Assembly: GCA_013399115.1 (NCBI GenBank)
Contig: VXAA01006448.1
Coordinates: 186,001 to 250,000, forward strand
DNA: 64,000 bases
Origin: Anseranas semipalmata
Lineage: Eukaryota > Chordata > Aves > Anseriformes > Anseranatidae
Direction of reading: 5' to 3'
The translations under genes and the position numbers were made by a program. The notes under the pieces are model-generated. The model did no database searches and had not been told where the DNA came from. It saw only the letters and a program-made list of their open reading frames with translations. Each line of letters begins with the position of its first letter. The first letter of the stretch is position 1. Below, piece after piece: positions 29,301-42,900 of the stretch.

Positions 29301-32300
29301 TGTATTTTCCTTTAAAGAAAAGGACATTGTGCTTTTGTGAAACTCAGTTCCTACAAAAGAATGCTTTTTGTCTGCACAGCTCCAGTGGGAAAAATACACA
29401 ACACTAATAACAATGAAGCACTCGTGCTAAGGGGATCCTCCATTTACTTGCCAAAAGATACATGTATCCAAATTTTGCTGTTTCTGATCAGCTGGAAAAG
29501 ACAGTGGCAGCATATAGAAGTACAGGTCTGACGCATCACTCATTATGCTGAGACTAATATGGCTTTATATCTTATTTTAGCTACAGAGGAAGTCCCGAGG
29601 CCATAGGAGATTATCAGAAAAGCAGCAGTATGGAAATGTGTATAGAGGGGGAAGGGAAATGAACAGCTGGAGAGTGCTCAGCACTGGTACTCTACAGGGA
29701 AAGCAGAGATCTCATCATAATTGCTGAGATCTCGTAGGCATGTTGATCTCACAAGGTCGTGCAAAACGAACACAGACTGTTAGTTGTGGACCACCACCAG
29801 TTGTGGACTTTGTATCCCATACTGACCAGCACGATTTTGATTTGCTTGCTATGCAGTATATCTGGCTGCAATACCTCGCAATTAATTTATGCACTAGTTT
29901 TCTTAAAGTCAGCAGAAAGCCATATTTTGTAATTAATTAGTTTTTTAATATTGTAGCAGTATATGAGAAGTTCTTTAATTAACCTACCACTTTCCTTGAA
30001 GGGTAAATTTTTTTTCTATTACTTATTCACACATATTCCATATATTCTTCTAAGTAGGGGAAAATAGTCTTAAAATATTAAGAACTCTTATTGGCTAAAC
30101 AAGTTCTCTAACAGAGAAATTAATTACTTCATTGCATTGTTCAGAAATTCTTTTCAAGTGGGTGACCTTGTTACAAGTTAATAACCAGAAATGTGGATCA
30201 ATATGGGAAGCATATATGCAAAATTTGGCAGCTGAAAGAAAGCTTCAATAAGGATAGTTAATTACATCATTAAAAAGTGCCATTTTACTTTCTCTCTGCC
30301 ATTTCATGTATAATCCCAAATCCATTCTCCCTCTTGCTTTCCATGTTCCTTTGTCTCAGTGAAGCTATCAGCTTTGTTTCACTATTCCTACATCTCTGAC
30401 CCATTTGTTAGATGTTCCTTCTTCCCATACTTTCTTCTAAGGATTTTTCTTTTTCATCTTTAGCTGTTGAATGAAACCCTTACCTTTACTCCTACTGAAG
30501 CTTGAGGTACCTTGCTCTCTTCCCTAACTCCTGAAAATATACCTGTCCTTGTTCTTCTGAGCTCTCGCCTTGAAGTGTGTTTGGGACCTGACATTTCCAT
30601 TCAGCATATAAAAAGACAGCAAGTTTACTGGGCAAGACACAAGGCCACCCAAAAGCTTTATTTAGGAAAGATGATGGAAAGTGTAAATAAGAGGTAAAAA
30701 GACAAGGGTGGGGAGGACAGGAGGGAAGTCTTGTGTGTGTGGAGATGTTAGATTAGGCTCAGATTGAGAGTCGCTCCAGGACTTGCTCTACCTGATGGTG
30801 TGTGCTCAGTCTTTGCTGCATTCTGAGAGCACTCCTCCTCACATGCTCACTTGTGGTTTTTTTTTTTTTTTTTTTTTTCACTCTTCTACTTAATAATTCA
30901 GCTAGGAAGATTAAGCAACTGCTGACTGAATTATTGAAGGTGTAATTAAACTGGCAAGGGTTGAGGGGAGCCTGTGAGCATTTTCTTAGCAAAAANNNNN
31001 NNNNNNNNNNNNNNNNNNNNNAAAAAAAAAGTTTTACTATGAAATGAATGTCAGAGCTAAATTAGGTTACTACCTAAAGCCTTCTCCCAGCCCTCTGTTA
31101 AATAGCTGATGCACCAGCACAGTAGTTGTGAATATGGGTTGGAAGTCTTCAGCAAAACTACCCAGCTGTATGAGAAGTGAGCAGCTTGTGACACCACAGG
31201 GAAGAAAAGCTCCCATCTTCCATTTCTTTATCTTCTGCAGTAGCAGTGGTGAGTTCCCATTTGAAGTCAAGGTCATCACCCTACGCACAGCTCTGGGTAA
31301 ATACGGACCTATTGTATGAGAAATGTCAGCAGGCTCTGTACTGCAAAGATTAATGCGGACAGTGAAACTGCTTCCTGGTTGCCTGTGGCTCATCTAAGGC
31401 GGAGATAAGGAGCTAAAATTTTTGTCCCATGTGTAGAACATTTCTAGGCTGTGACTTCAGTTGTGACAAAGATACAATTCCGCTCTGTAAGATTAGGCCT
31501 GATAATGAAGCAAAGGTTGTTTTAGATGGACTTTCTCTTTGAAAGACTTTGGCTAATCTTGACTGTCTTGCTGTATGCTAAGAAGATGTAATCCAGCTGT
31601 GGAAATCAGGTTTGACAGGATTTTATTTAGTCTAGTAAATGCTTGCTTTAATTCTGGGATTTAATCATTCCAAAGCTGGGAGCTATGTTGTGATGAGGTT
31701 GTGATGGCTATCTCTATCCTTCAAATTATTTCAGCTCCTATGGGACAAAAACTTAAGCTAAAAAATGTGTATTTTTCTGCTTTGCTTCCTTAAATTTGAA
31801 TTTATTACTACAATTAATAGGAGTTGGCATTTCCCAGGGAACTTCATTTTGCTCCTGCATCATTTTTTTACTGCTTTTCTGGTTTTGGTTGACTCTTTTT
31901 CATTTTGACATCCCAGAAAGAAAGATTGTGTTAATAAGGTACTGTTGGTACAGCCTTCCTTTTGCAAAACAGTGGGTCAGGGAAGCAGAACAGGGAACAC
32001 CCATTCTGTCTCTGCTTGCTCCAGTGCAGATGTAGCCTTGTTTGTGCCAGTGTGATTGGAGCAGAGTTCAGGTAGCATTTGATCCTATATCATAGTGTGG
32101 TCCAAGTCACAGTCTAGCTCCTATTCTTATCTAATAGCCAAAAAAAACCCTGTATTTTGGAGAACTCCTGGGGAAACCTATAGTCATGGGAGGAAGGCAG
32201 AAGTGAAAAGACGTGGAGAAGTTGAGAGAACTTAATGAGACAAAATATTTCAGAATTAAAAAAAAAAAAAAAAGTCTGTGTTAAAATAAACAGGAATGTG

Positions 32301-35300
32301 TCTTCAGAGATGCAAACTTCACTTATAATCTCCAGTTGCCTATTTCGTTATTTTGTTGTTGTTGTTTTAAATTACATCTTCTGACAACTTTTTTTTTGAA
32401 CAGTTTACGACAACTGAAGCATCCAACAGATTGTTTGTGTTCATTCCAGATCCTCTTAGGAAAGTGTTGAAGTTAACTTTTTGAGCATTTATCCTATGGT
32501 CTCAGATATACCTGTAATACAGCTTGATAAAGAAAAAATCTAGTGTTGCCAGCGACAATTAAAAGGCAGGCGAAATAACAGCTTATTTTGTGATTATGAG
32601 GTGAGGAACAGGACAGGTGACACAGGGAGAAGCTAAGTGTTTTTTTTTTTCTTCCAAGGGATATAAAGACAAACGTCATATTGTCAATGCTAGCAACAGT
32701 TCTGGGAACTTCTTTAAGTGGAGAAAGAAGTGGAAAAGATAAACATATGAGATTCCGCAGGTCATTTCTGACCAATTGACAGAGCTAGAATTGCCTCTGC
32801 AGAGGAAATCTGACTCACAAAAGTCTTGAGAGCAAATGTGCTCAGTGCTTCAGACAATTATACAGGTTTCCCAAGTAAAATAAATGATGTAAAGTCGTGT
32901 GTAAGTCTATACTTAGCCAGCTGCCAAATAAATTGCAAGTCACAAAGGCTGCCAGACTTGTTGGGAAAGCAAGCACTGTGGCAATAAGAAGACTTATGTT
33001 GAATCATGAAGAATGGATAAGCCAAAAAAGGACACTGAATGTAACAGGGAGAATGAACACAGAGCAGCCAAAGGCAGATACTGAAAGAGACTCAAGTCAC
33101 TTCCTACTGAGCTGAACTCACATCCAACCTCACTGGTGTGGGATGGTGAAAGCTGGGCAGGTGTCCTTCCACTGTCATAAAAGCTGGGATGCAGGCACCT
33201 CAGGCATGTTTGAAGGAGACCTGCATCATTTTGTGTGAGACATTTACAAGAAGCAGCTATTCACATTGAGAGACAATCTCAGCAGACAGGAGAGGTGCTG
33301 TTCTCCACTGAGGCACATCACACCAGCATCACATCTCCCACTGTGTTTTTGTCAGCATGCTAATTTGGGAAAGAAAGATATGGCCTGGCACACCAGCCTT
33401 GCAAGTTGCTGAACCCTTGATGAAACTATTGCCAGCAGTAACGAGAAAACCTTCAGATCCTTTTCTGTTTATCCATGTTGCAACAATTCCAAAGTCACAG
33501 CTCCAGACCATGTTGTGTCTTTTCTGATCTCTTGTGCTATGACATACATGGAGAACTCTGTCTATCACAACGTCTGCTAGAAGGCCTCCAGATGCTTCTC
33601 TTCTTGCAGATACTTATGCAGATGCTTGCTAGGTTTTCAGCTTTGGCCATCTTTAGTCCCTTAGCCCAACTGTCCTTTGGGTAGAACAAACTAATAATAA
33701 TTGTATGTGATTTTATAGGTTATACTGCTTGATGCCACCTTTTGTCTCTGTCTCTCCCATTGTCTCCCTAGTGTTGTTTTTGCATTCTGCAGACAATGGA
33801 GTCACTAAAAGATGCTGTGGATGGCCACCTCAGGTGCAAAAGGAGAAGTTCCTTGACTGGTCCCCACACGCTTGAGAGAGTTTAGGAACAAACAAGAAAG
33901 CGTGTTCAGATAAGTGGAAGTTTTAACCTGAAGCTACAAACTAATGTCTGAGGGTTTTTGGATGTTCTCTGTCTCCCCTACAGGGGAAAAAAGAGAAATA
34001 AATCAGACCCCAGAGCTAGCTTAACTTTCACATCTGCTAGACATCAGTTTCTCAGGACAAAGATAGCAACTTCTACTTTAAAATGATTCTCTCCTTGAAT
34101 GAGGAAAGAAAACACACACTTATCATTTTATGGTAAATATCCAGGGTGGTCTTTCTGCTGTGTCCATTTTGTGGGTGCTTCCAAAAATCTTCATTTAAAC
34201 CCAAACTTTATTTTCCTACAGAAAATCATCCAAAAGGAAAGATTTGCCTCTTAGCCCTTCCTCTTACCCTGCTTAATGAAAATGTATGATGAGTAAGAAT
34301 ATTGAATATATCCTTTCGTCTCTGCTCCCCCCCCCCATTCTTGCAGTAATATTTTCAAATCTTAGGTCTCCACTGAGGTTTTGTTCTATATTTAAAAAAT
34401 GGAAAAAAGGAAAAACAAAATGTAGCTTCCAGCCAGTGCTCTTTCAATACACCAAGGTAGATCTCTTATCTCTTATCCAGATTCAGTGAACTTTTCCCAA
34501 AGGTGCCAGCATCATGAAAAGTCAGAAATGCAAAATCAAAACAACTGAGCCAGTTGTATAGCGTGCATGAAAAATTGACCTTCTTTGGAAAGATGAAATC
34601 AGGGGTAGAAACCGGGGGACAAAAAATGAAAAAGACATCTTTGCTCTTAGAGAATTTTGTTGTCAGATTTTTAGATGTGCAAAGACATGGAAATAACGTG
34701 GCTGTCTGAATCTCTGGTTTAATAATTCATTGCATTGTGTTTTGTGTGGAAAAGCAAAAATGTATTTTTCAATGAGGAAAACCAGAATAATGTGTGTGTA
34801 TCTGCTAATTATTGGATTTATATGAGGCTTTCTATACTGATGCTTCCTGTGTATCCCAGTAAAATACACAGCAGGGATGCAGGGTTCTCTCTCATGGTCT
34901 TGGTAGCAATCCTCAACTTGGGTTCAAGGCAGCACAAGAGGTGAGAAGAAAGTTCATCATCAAGGCCATGCAGGCAATGGCTTCTGCACTGAGGCAACCA
35001 ACAGAAATGCCAGTTAGTGTAATTTGGGTTATAATGGCTGGTCTCCTTGAAATAAATGGAGACACTTTGTTTCAGCTCATCCCCATAACCGAGAGACTTA
35101 TTTCCAAGATGGCTGGAGGCATCAGTGGTAACATCTGAGGGGAGCGAACAGATTGATGGCAATGCATTGTAGCGCATGTGCTATGGCAAGGGAGGGAAAT
35201 CCCGTTTTTCAAGAGCACTAAGCACTACGTTGTCTATGCCTGTTACCCCTATTAGCTGTCTCTCCCTGCTCATGCTTTAAAGCCTTGGTATGGGGGCACT

Positions 35301-36540
35301 GTACTTAGTGTAGCTTGCTTTTCATGCATTGTGTTTGTTTGTGGAATTACCATAACATTAAGATTCATCCAAAAAAGTGACTTGCTTGTCAAGAGTGTTG
35401 CACAGGAAGTTGGCTGGGATAAGCCAAAATGGTGAAATCCTGGATTTGAAATTCTACAGAATTTCTACAAAATTTACTCCAAAATCGTGTGTTGCTTCCT
35501 AGATGGAAAATCCACAGTGCTTAGAAGCTTTTTTTTTCAAAGGGAGAAGTCTGAAGTGAGACTTCAAACTCAAAACACCCCCAAATTAGTTATATCTATA
35601 TTTATATAGCGAGAGGGAGATATGAAAGTTTTGAATATGATACTTTTACTTGTGTTGAGGCTAAACAGAATGGATTCCCAGTACATCTATAATTTCAGGT
35701 TCATATAATAGCATTACCTGAAATGAAAGAACATGTGATTCCTGAGCCCATCCATTGCTTCCTGAGAAGCATCCATTGTTGCCTTGTAAAAGGGTGTATG
35801 TAGCAGGGCATTATTAAGAGTGTCTCTCCTAAAAAGGTATGAACTGACATATTACCTGCTTCTGGATTCACACATTTTTGCGTGGTACTCCTGCTTTTGG
35901 TCTTGGTCTTGCATTTTTTTAAAGGATTTGCCTAGTATGCCAGACAAGCTAAACCAACTGGTGAATCTTTAGTCAACCGGCAGAGACAGAGGGAGCTTCC
36001 AACACAGGACTTTAAATTTTGCTCCCTCTCCCATGGGAATCTGGGGGCATTATTGTGTGCAGATGAGTAACAGAACTTGAGAAAATAGTTATGTGAAATA
36101 ATAGGATGTTATCTTTAGAAAGGCCTGTTCTCAGGTCCCCAGACACTATTTTGTACAGGCTCCCTGATGCTAAAGGAAATGTGAGTTCAGTGGGTTGCAG
36201 CTGCCTAAGTACTCCTCCAGCTGAGAGGAATCCTTGGCTTGTATATGTTACAGTAGCTGTAGCAACTCCTGTGCCAGTGCAGTGCTGGGTTGCTGGTTGA
36301 CATATGTTTTAAATAACCTGAAAAAAAAAAAAAAACTCAGAAAAAAATCAGTGGTGGGATAGAGAGAGACACTGCTACATTCTCTGGGTTTGGTGTGGGG
36401 ACCTTGGGCTGTGCTGTGTACTTGAATGGACCCAGGTTGGAAGTGATGCTCCCCAGGAGTCCCCAGCCTCCAGAGAAGTGGCAATGCTGGTGAGGAGACT
36501 GCCAGCACATCAGCTGGCCTTTCCGGAGAAGGTTACAGCT
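26364..36540. other. Intergenic DNA, no gene seen
   Basis: No recognised gene. It contains homopolymers (poly-T 30858-30878; poly-A 32260-32273) and an assembly gap at 30996-31021 next to A-rich sequence. Small ORFs are at chance level. Confidence 0.4.
30996..31021. other. Assembly gap (26 N)
   Basis: N run flanked on both sides by poly-A, consistent with an unresolved homopolymer. Confidence 0.95.
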
Positions 36541-36960
36541 CCCGCAGCACCCAGTGGAGGATGAACTCCCCCAGGTCCCAGCTGGAGCTTGGGGTTGCTG
36601 TGCTGAACGGCGGCCAGGCCCATGGCGACTGTGTCAACATCAGGCACTGGTTTCCTCAGCATGTGAAGCAAATAAAAATCGTTGCTGTTTGGAAAACTGT
36701 CCTGCAGAAAACAATTTACCCAATCGTTCTTAACATCACCATCTCAGGAACCAATCTTTGCTGGAATGAAGAAAGAGGCATTCGTTTAATAAATTATGAG
36801 GAGCAGCCTGACTCAATGCACAGCTTCTTAATAGTACTTGGCAGCACTACTGCTTGTGATGATATCCTTAATGCATTTGCTACTAAATAAGTAATAGATT
36901 TTCTCGATGCGAATGCACATTCTGCTCCACTCATTTTTCTTGAATATTCAGGCATTTGCT
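36541..36960. other. Unexplained block, candidate conserved non-coding element
   Basis: A GC-richer start passes into AT-rich sequence with homeodomain-like words (TTTAATAAATTATGAGG, CTTAATGCATTTGCTA). It carries a 109-codon plus-strand ORF (36561-36890) with no family I recognise and no visible domain. Whether it is conserved cannot be told from one sequence. Confidence 0.2.
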
Positions 36961-39900
36961 TTCAGATAGCAGGGTTATTTTGTTGAAATGACCAATCTTG
37001 TACCTTGGATTTCTTTCTGTTTTATATTAATTACCATTGTGCTATTTGTGTGCAAGAGGAAAATTTAGTCCCTGATCTAGAGAAGCATTTGCTTAATGTT
37101 AAGCACAAGCAAAGTCACATTGATTCCTACATATTTGTATATGTTTGAGGGCTGTGCTGGATCCTTGCACATCAGGCTCACTAATTTATGAGGGAAACTT
37201 TTATGTTCTTGGAATTGTTTTTTTTTATGTGGAGCCTGTTCTGCTTAACTGTATATTGTAGAGGATATTTAGGTCCTTGTACAAATTAGGATTGCAGAAT
37301 CTATTTTCTTTTGTTCTCTGTAGAGAACTAGCTCCAACTGAGCGAAAGTCAGGAGTCCCTGAGTAAGCTTCATCCCAGTAGTTGGCCAGAGAACGAACTA
37401 ACATTGCATCTTCTCCGTGTACCTAACAGGTTGTTAGCTAGTGCAGTCACCTATATAGGAGACCTCAGTTCAAAACCTTCTTCTGTTTAAAAAATTTGGC
37501 CTACATCTCCCGAAGTCCAGGACTGTGTGCTAATTCCTAGAGCTTTCTGTGTGGATGTCCTAAATCATGGAGGAAAAGGTGGTGTCACTCTGCATGCATC
37601 CTTGGTAGTGCAGGGAGATCAGTGCGTGGAGAGCACACCCCCTGGCCTCAGCCTGGTGGATGAAACAGGCAGATTCACAGTATTTTGTGGATCTTTATGA
37701 GTCCTAGGTGTGTACTAGATACCTAGTGAGTAAGTGCTGTGGGCATTCAGATAGTGGTGCAAACACTTGAGAAGTGTTATTGTGTAAAGACATCTGAGCC
37801 GCTGCTGAATAAATGGACTTAGTCTAGGAAGCAGTCTAGCCACTAGTTACTGTGATTGTTCACTCCCTTCTTTTTGGTTTTCTGGAGGAACATCACATAT
37901 TGGACTGGGAGTCCCCACACTTTGCTGTGCTTCTTCCATTAGTAAGCATACCTTAATTACAGATAGTTTTTACATATAGGATATGGCAGTGCTGTAACAT
38001 AGCCCCAGGCACCTGCAGGGTTAGCTGTCACTTGAGGGGTGGTTTTGTGAATGTCAGCAACATCTCAGCAGTGTATGTAAGCATCCAAAGCCCCATGAAA
38101 AGCCTTTTTCCCACTTTAAATACCTTTCATTCTTTCAATATGCAGGAAGACTATTCAAGGGAGAAATACAGTTATCTGCATTGTGCAAACAAGAAGTTTA
38201 GTGATTGCCAAAGTCAGTCTTAAGAATCGGGAAAGTTCTGGTCCCTTGTGTAAAATCCCAGACAAAACTACTCCCTTTGATTTTGTGCTCTTGTATTTCT
38301 CTTTTATGTTGGAGCTGACTGATGCCTACAAGGAAATGCATTCAGCTAACTCGGGCTCTAAAAGCTAGCGAGGGAGATGTTCAAATTCTCTATAAATGTG
38401 CATCCCGTTTGCCTGCTGATGAATTATTTAAATCTCTGCTATTTATGGAAGCTGTCAGCATGCTTTGCTCTGCTGTTTTGACAGGAGAAGCAAAGGAATC
38501 TGAGCGAAGTGACCAACTAAGAGTTAAAATTTATTATTAATAGTCATACTGCACTGTGTTTTCTGTTCAGTATTTGGCATTCCTCAGAGATGTTACCTGT
38601 TACTATAAATAAAACACATGCTTCCAGGATAACTGTTCTTCTTCATTTGTCTGGCAAAATGAGCCATTTTTTATTTTCTTTTCAAATCTGTATTATTAAG
38701 GCTTGTGTGTGTATTTGGGCTCTCAGCACAGACAGCTTTTACACTTGTCTCATGTTGCCATTCCTCCATGTGGTATTTGTACTCAGAGATAGATTTAACA
38801 TAGTAATGCTGAAAGCTCCCACGCACGGTAGAGAAATGGGGACTGGGCTGCCTCTGAGCTGGCAGGCAGACCTGGTACTGCTCAGAAGCTGGTGAGCAGG
38901 GGAGGGATAAGAAATGGTTGGTATATTGTTTTGGAGACTTCAGATCCCCTGTCCTATGGGTCACAACCTCTTTCCTAGTCTGGAAGCCGCCATAGGAAAC
39001 AGAGGTTGGGGAAGGGTTGATGTAGAGCTGTACCTTTCATGGCAGGTTGCTGGCCTGGGAAAGGCTCCTGCTGCCACCCTAACCACACATTTCTGACACC
39101 CTTTTGTGCCAGCGCAAGCACTGCTGCCACCATGTAGCTACAGAAACAGGCAGAGGAGCAGATCTGGCTGCAAAACATCCTAGTGAGGGGAAAAATGTGC
39201 ACGGGCATTACTGCCAGTACAAGGATGCATGCAGGAAAACGTGCATCCCAGGGAAGAGGATGAAACTAGCTTTTTTGCTGGAGGCAGTTTAGAGTGCTTA
39301 TGGAACTGACCCACTGAGAGATGACATAATTGTCTTTTATGCTGTCCCCATGTAGCTTTAAAGTGGCCCTGTAGATAAAAGTATGCTTAAATACTTGCTT
39401 TTTTACTAATAAAAACATATATGCTTTTAAAAAGCAACATAAATTATTTACCTGGAAATATTTTGGGAAGAATGCTTATATATATAGATATCTATATTTC
39501 CATATATATCACTTAATGTATGCAATAATTGCCAAGCAGTCTTGCCAAAGGATTAGAAAGTGTTTTGCAAAGATTAATCAATTGGTTTCCGTGAATGTTC
39601 AGTATCTCCGTTTTACAAAGAGGTCAGCTGAGCATGTGTAGAGGGTGTTTAAAAATCTTATCCAAGGAAAGTAAAGTCAAAGAAAATTCTTCTGCTAACT
39701 TCCCTGGACTTGCCTGAGGCCAAATAATAAGCCAATAGCAGAAAAAAGGACTGACTGAATTGTCCAGATTTCCTATTTCTGTGTTCTAGTCACTAGGCAT
39801 CTCCTTTCTACGTGCGCTGTTGGCAGAATGATGGTGTTACAGTGACTATTAATTCTGATGAAGGTCATCTTAGCTTTTTAAAATAAGCCTATTTTTTTCA

Positions 39901-42900
39901 AAAGGCATGTAACAATAACTTTTCCCTGGGATGAAATTCCGTCTGAAGATAGTTACAGCAGCCTTAAATTAGTTTAGCCATTTCTTCCTAAATTAAAGAA
40001 TGCCAAAAAGCACTTTTGTGGTTTTGCATTACGTGCTTAGCACTTCTCTCAAATAACATAGAGTGGCTTTGAGAATGTAATTGATAGCATGAACTCAGCT
40101 TTTCTTGAAGTAATATTGAAGCAATATAGTCTGCAAGTGAATCAAGATGGAATATTTCATGCCGGGACAACGGCCCCACACACGAGGTGAGGGTGCCCAT
40201 GCAGTGCAGTATAGCTAGCACTCCCCGAGCAGCAGTAAGCAACTGCTGTAGCTTGCTGAAACAGCCTCCATTAAAACTTCCAGTCCTAATTGTGGTGTTT
40301 GCCGCGTTGGGAAGGGTATTTGTGAGCAGCGCTCAGTTCAAAGGTTTACAGAAGTTAATGGCTTACACACTTGTATTTGAAGATGGTGAGCACAGGCATT
40401 AGGATTGCAGTATGTGAGCAAGGGACAGTGCTGTCACAGCAGTGCGCAGGGTCACCACAACGCAAAGCTCATTGTGTGTCACACTCTTACATACCCTAGC
40501 GTAGTGTACTGTGCAATTGTACATGAACTCACCTCTGTACACATGCGAGTATCTCTGCAGTTTGGGAAATATTTTTGCAGCCAGTTCTTACATAGGTGGT
40601 ATCTTGTCTCTTTTATGGGATCCCCATTCTTAGCCTAGGAAAGAGAATTTGCTTGTAGGATAAATACATAACTTAAAACCAAAGAGCAGAACAATGTAAA
40701 TGGGAGTTTTCACATCCTTACGCACACCACGAATACTGTTCTGTGATACTGAGACAAAGAACTGACAGACCAGACTGTTGAGCTTTCCTCCCAACTCTCC
40801 CAGTGACAATTGCTGTGAACTTTAGGAATCCCTTATTATTTCTGAACGTGTGACCTGACGTTAGGTGCAACAGGAGCTGAGTCAGGGCTTATTGATGGGA
40901 AAGAAAAGGTTGCTGTGTGCTTCAGCGGGTGGTAGAGCAGATTCTGGGTGAGTAGACAGATTTTATTATCATTTCTAAAGTGCAAGCTGAAGACAGAAAG
41001 CAGGGCACTCATTTTCATGCCTACTTGCAGATGGAGGCACTTACCTTCCATTATCTAAATCTGAAAAAAAAATCTTTGAGATTTTATATACTTTTTGGTA
41101 AAATATAGAGAACATTTATCTAAAGTATTGGGTGAGATGTGGAATTTAATCATGTGAATCCAGAATGCCATTTACATGTATGTTTGATCTCATGGAAACT
41201 GGTGTTGTCTCGCATTGTCAGGGGAGTTGCTCCTGATTTGTACTGGTAGAACAGAAAGAGCAGAACTGTCAAAGCATAGGAAAGGTCCTAATCTGGGGGT
41301 TTGGCTCACTCACTGTGAATAAGGGTGACAGAAAGTGACATCTGGTAGCTGATAACTTCATTTACACCATACCATTTTTCAGTGCTATGGCAGTTTTAAA
41401 ATGTGTATACCTTATATTTGCAGCTACCCTCAATTTCAATTTTTAATGTACCAAGACTGACCCTCCCAGCTTTTGAAAAGCAGTTAAGAGGCCCTGAGAT
41501 AGAAATATTAGGAAAGTTGTGTTTGAAGATTCTGGGTTTCTTACTGTTGTTTTGCACATCCAGCACAGAGTGGTCACCTCACATTTGGGCTTGACTTGTA
41601 AGCAGCTGAACATATAGAGAAATGAAACAAGGCTTCCCCCTCCTACCTGTGAGCACAGCCTGGGGGTACAACTGTAGTAATGAATGAGAAAGATAAAACC
41701 TGTAATAATAAAGTGGTGGCAGTGGGGAGATAAACAGAACAAAACATATGACAAACATGTAACAAAATAAGCTCGTAGTCTGGGAGAAGCAAGCGATTTT
41801 ATCTGGAGCAGAGGATGGAGCAGAAAGTGGAGGGAGGGAGTGGGGCAGGAATGGTTGAAGGGGGACCCATGCTCTGGTCCCAATTCTTCTTCCCTCCTCA
41901 TCACCCGGTCAGCCTGAATAGAGAGAAGTGAAAATGAAGCTTTCCAGCCCCTTTCACAAGCACGGGATCCACTTTTTTGTGTGCAGCACTCAGGATAATA
42001 GGTGTTGAAGAGTCTGTTAACAACAGAGATTTGTGCACCCAATTACTTCTGCACTGCACTAAGTGTTTGCCCACAGTGTCAGTGCCCCCGACCCATTTTC
42101 TAATTAAAACTCATGCTCTTTGTGTGCGTGCATTTTTGTGAGCCTCTTCCCTCCCACCAACCCTCTCGTACCCAAATTCTCTTTCATTGGTACAAAACAA
42201 GAGCTCAGGAAGTGCAATGACACCAAGCACATTAAGTACGGATATGTCATAGCTCTCTGGGGAGCACAGATGGGGGCTTCAGCTGCAGCAGGTGCTGAGA
42301 AGACAGATCCCAACTCAACCAGGCAATGATTGTGAATCATCTGTATGGGCCTATTGTTTAGATGCATCCAGCTCAGTCACACGCTATAAGGGGCAGCGGT
42401 GATGCCGAGGGGGGGCTGATTCAATTGCTGCTTTTAATTTAGGAAATGAAAAGGATGTTCTCCCATCACTCCCTTCCCAGAGTGCAGCACATGAGAATTT
42501 CACGATGGACTTCACAGTCAGGCTGTGTTTGCAGGAGTTGGGGGAGGAGGGAGAAAACGAGCCAATTATTATCCTTACAAATATATTTTCTATCCTCTTT
42601 CTAAGGCACCTCTGTTCATTTTGTTGTGGCTAAAGAAAAGGATCAGACACTAAGGTCAAAACTACTGCTCCACAAGATTAATCCAAGCTACATTTTGACT
42701 GTGTTAATTAAACTCTGCGTTGCATGCAGTGCTGGCCAGCCATTGTACACTAGGCACAGCAAATAGTAGAATGGTATTTTTCAGCTGTAACTGACATAGT
42801 TCCTCGGACAAATTGCAAAAATAGTCTGCAACGTGTGTGTCCTGCAGTCCTCAGGGTATGTAGGAATTTCACAGTCCTGCACCTGGCCCTAAGCAAACCA

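Noticed and set aside
41443..42042. 199-codon minus-strand open frame, the longest outside known genes and repeats
   Set aside because: It does not begin with ATG (the first ATG is about 47 codons in), has no recognisable domain, and this length is not surprising for a six-frame scan of 64 kb.
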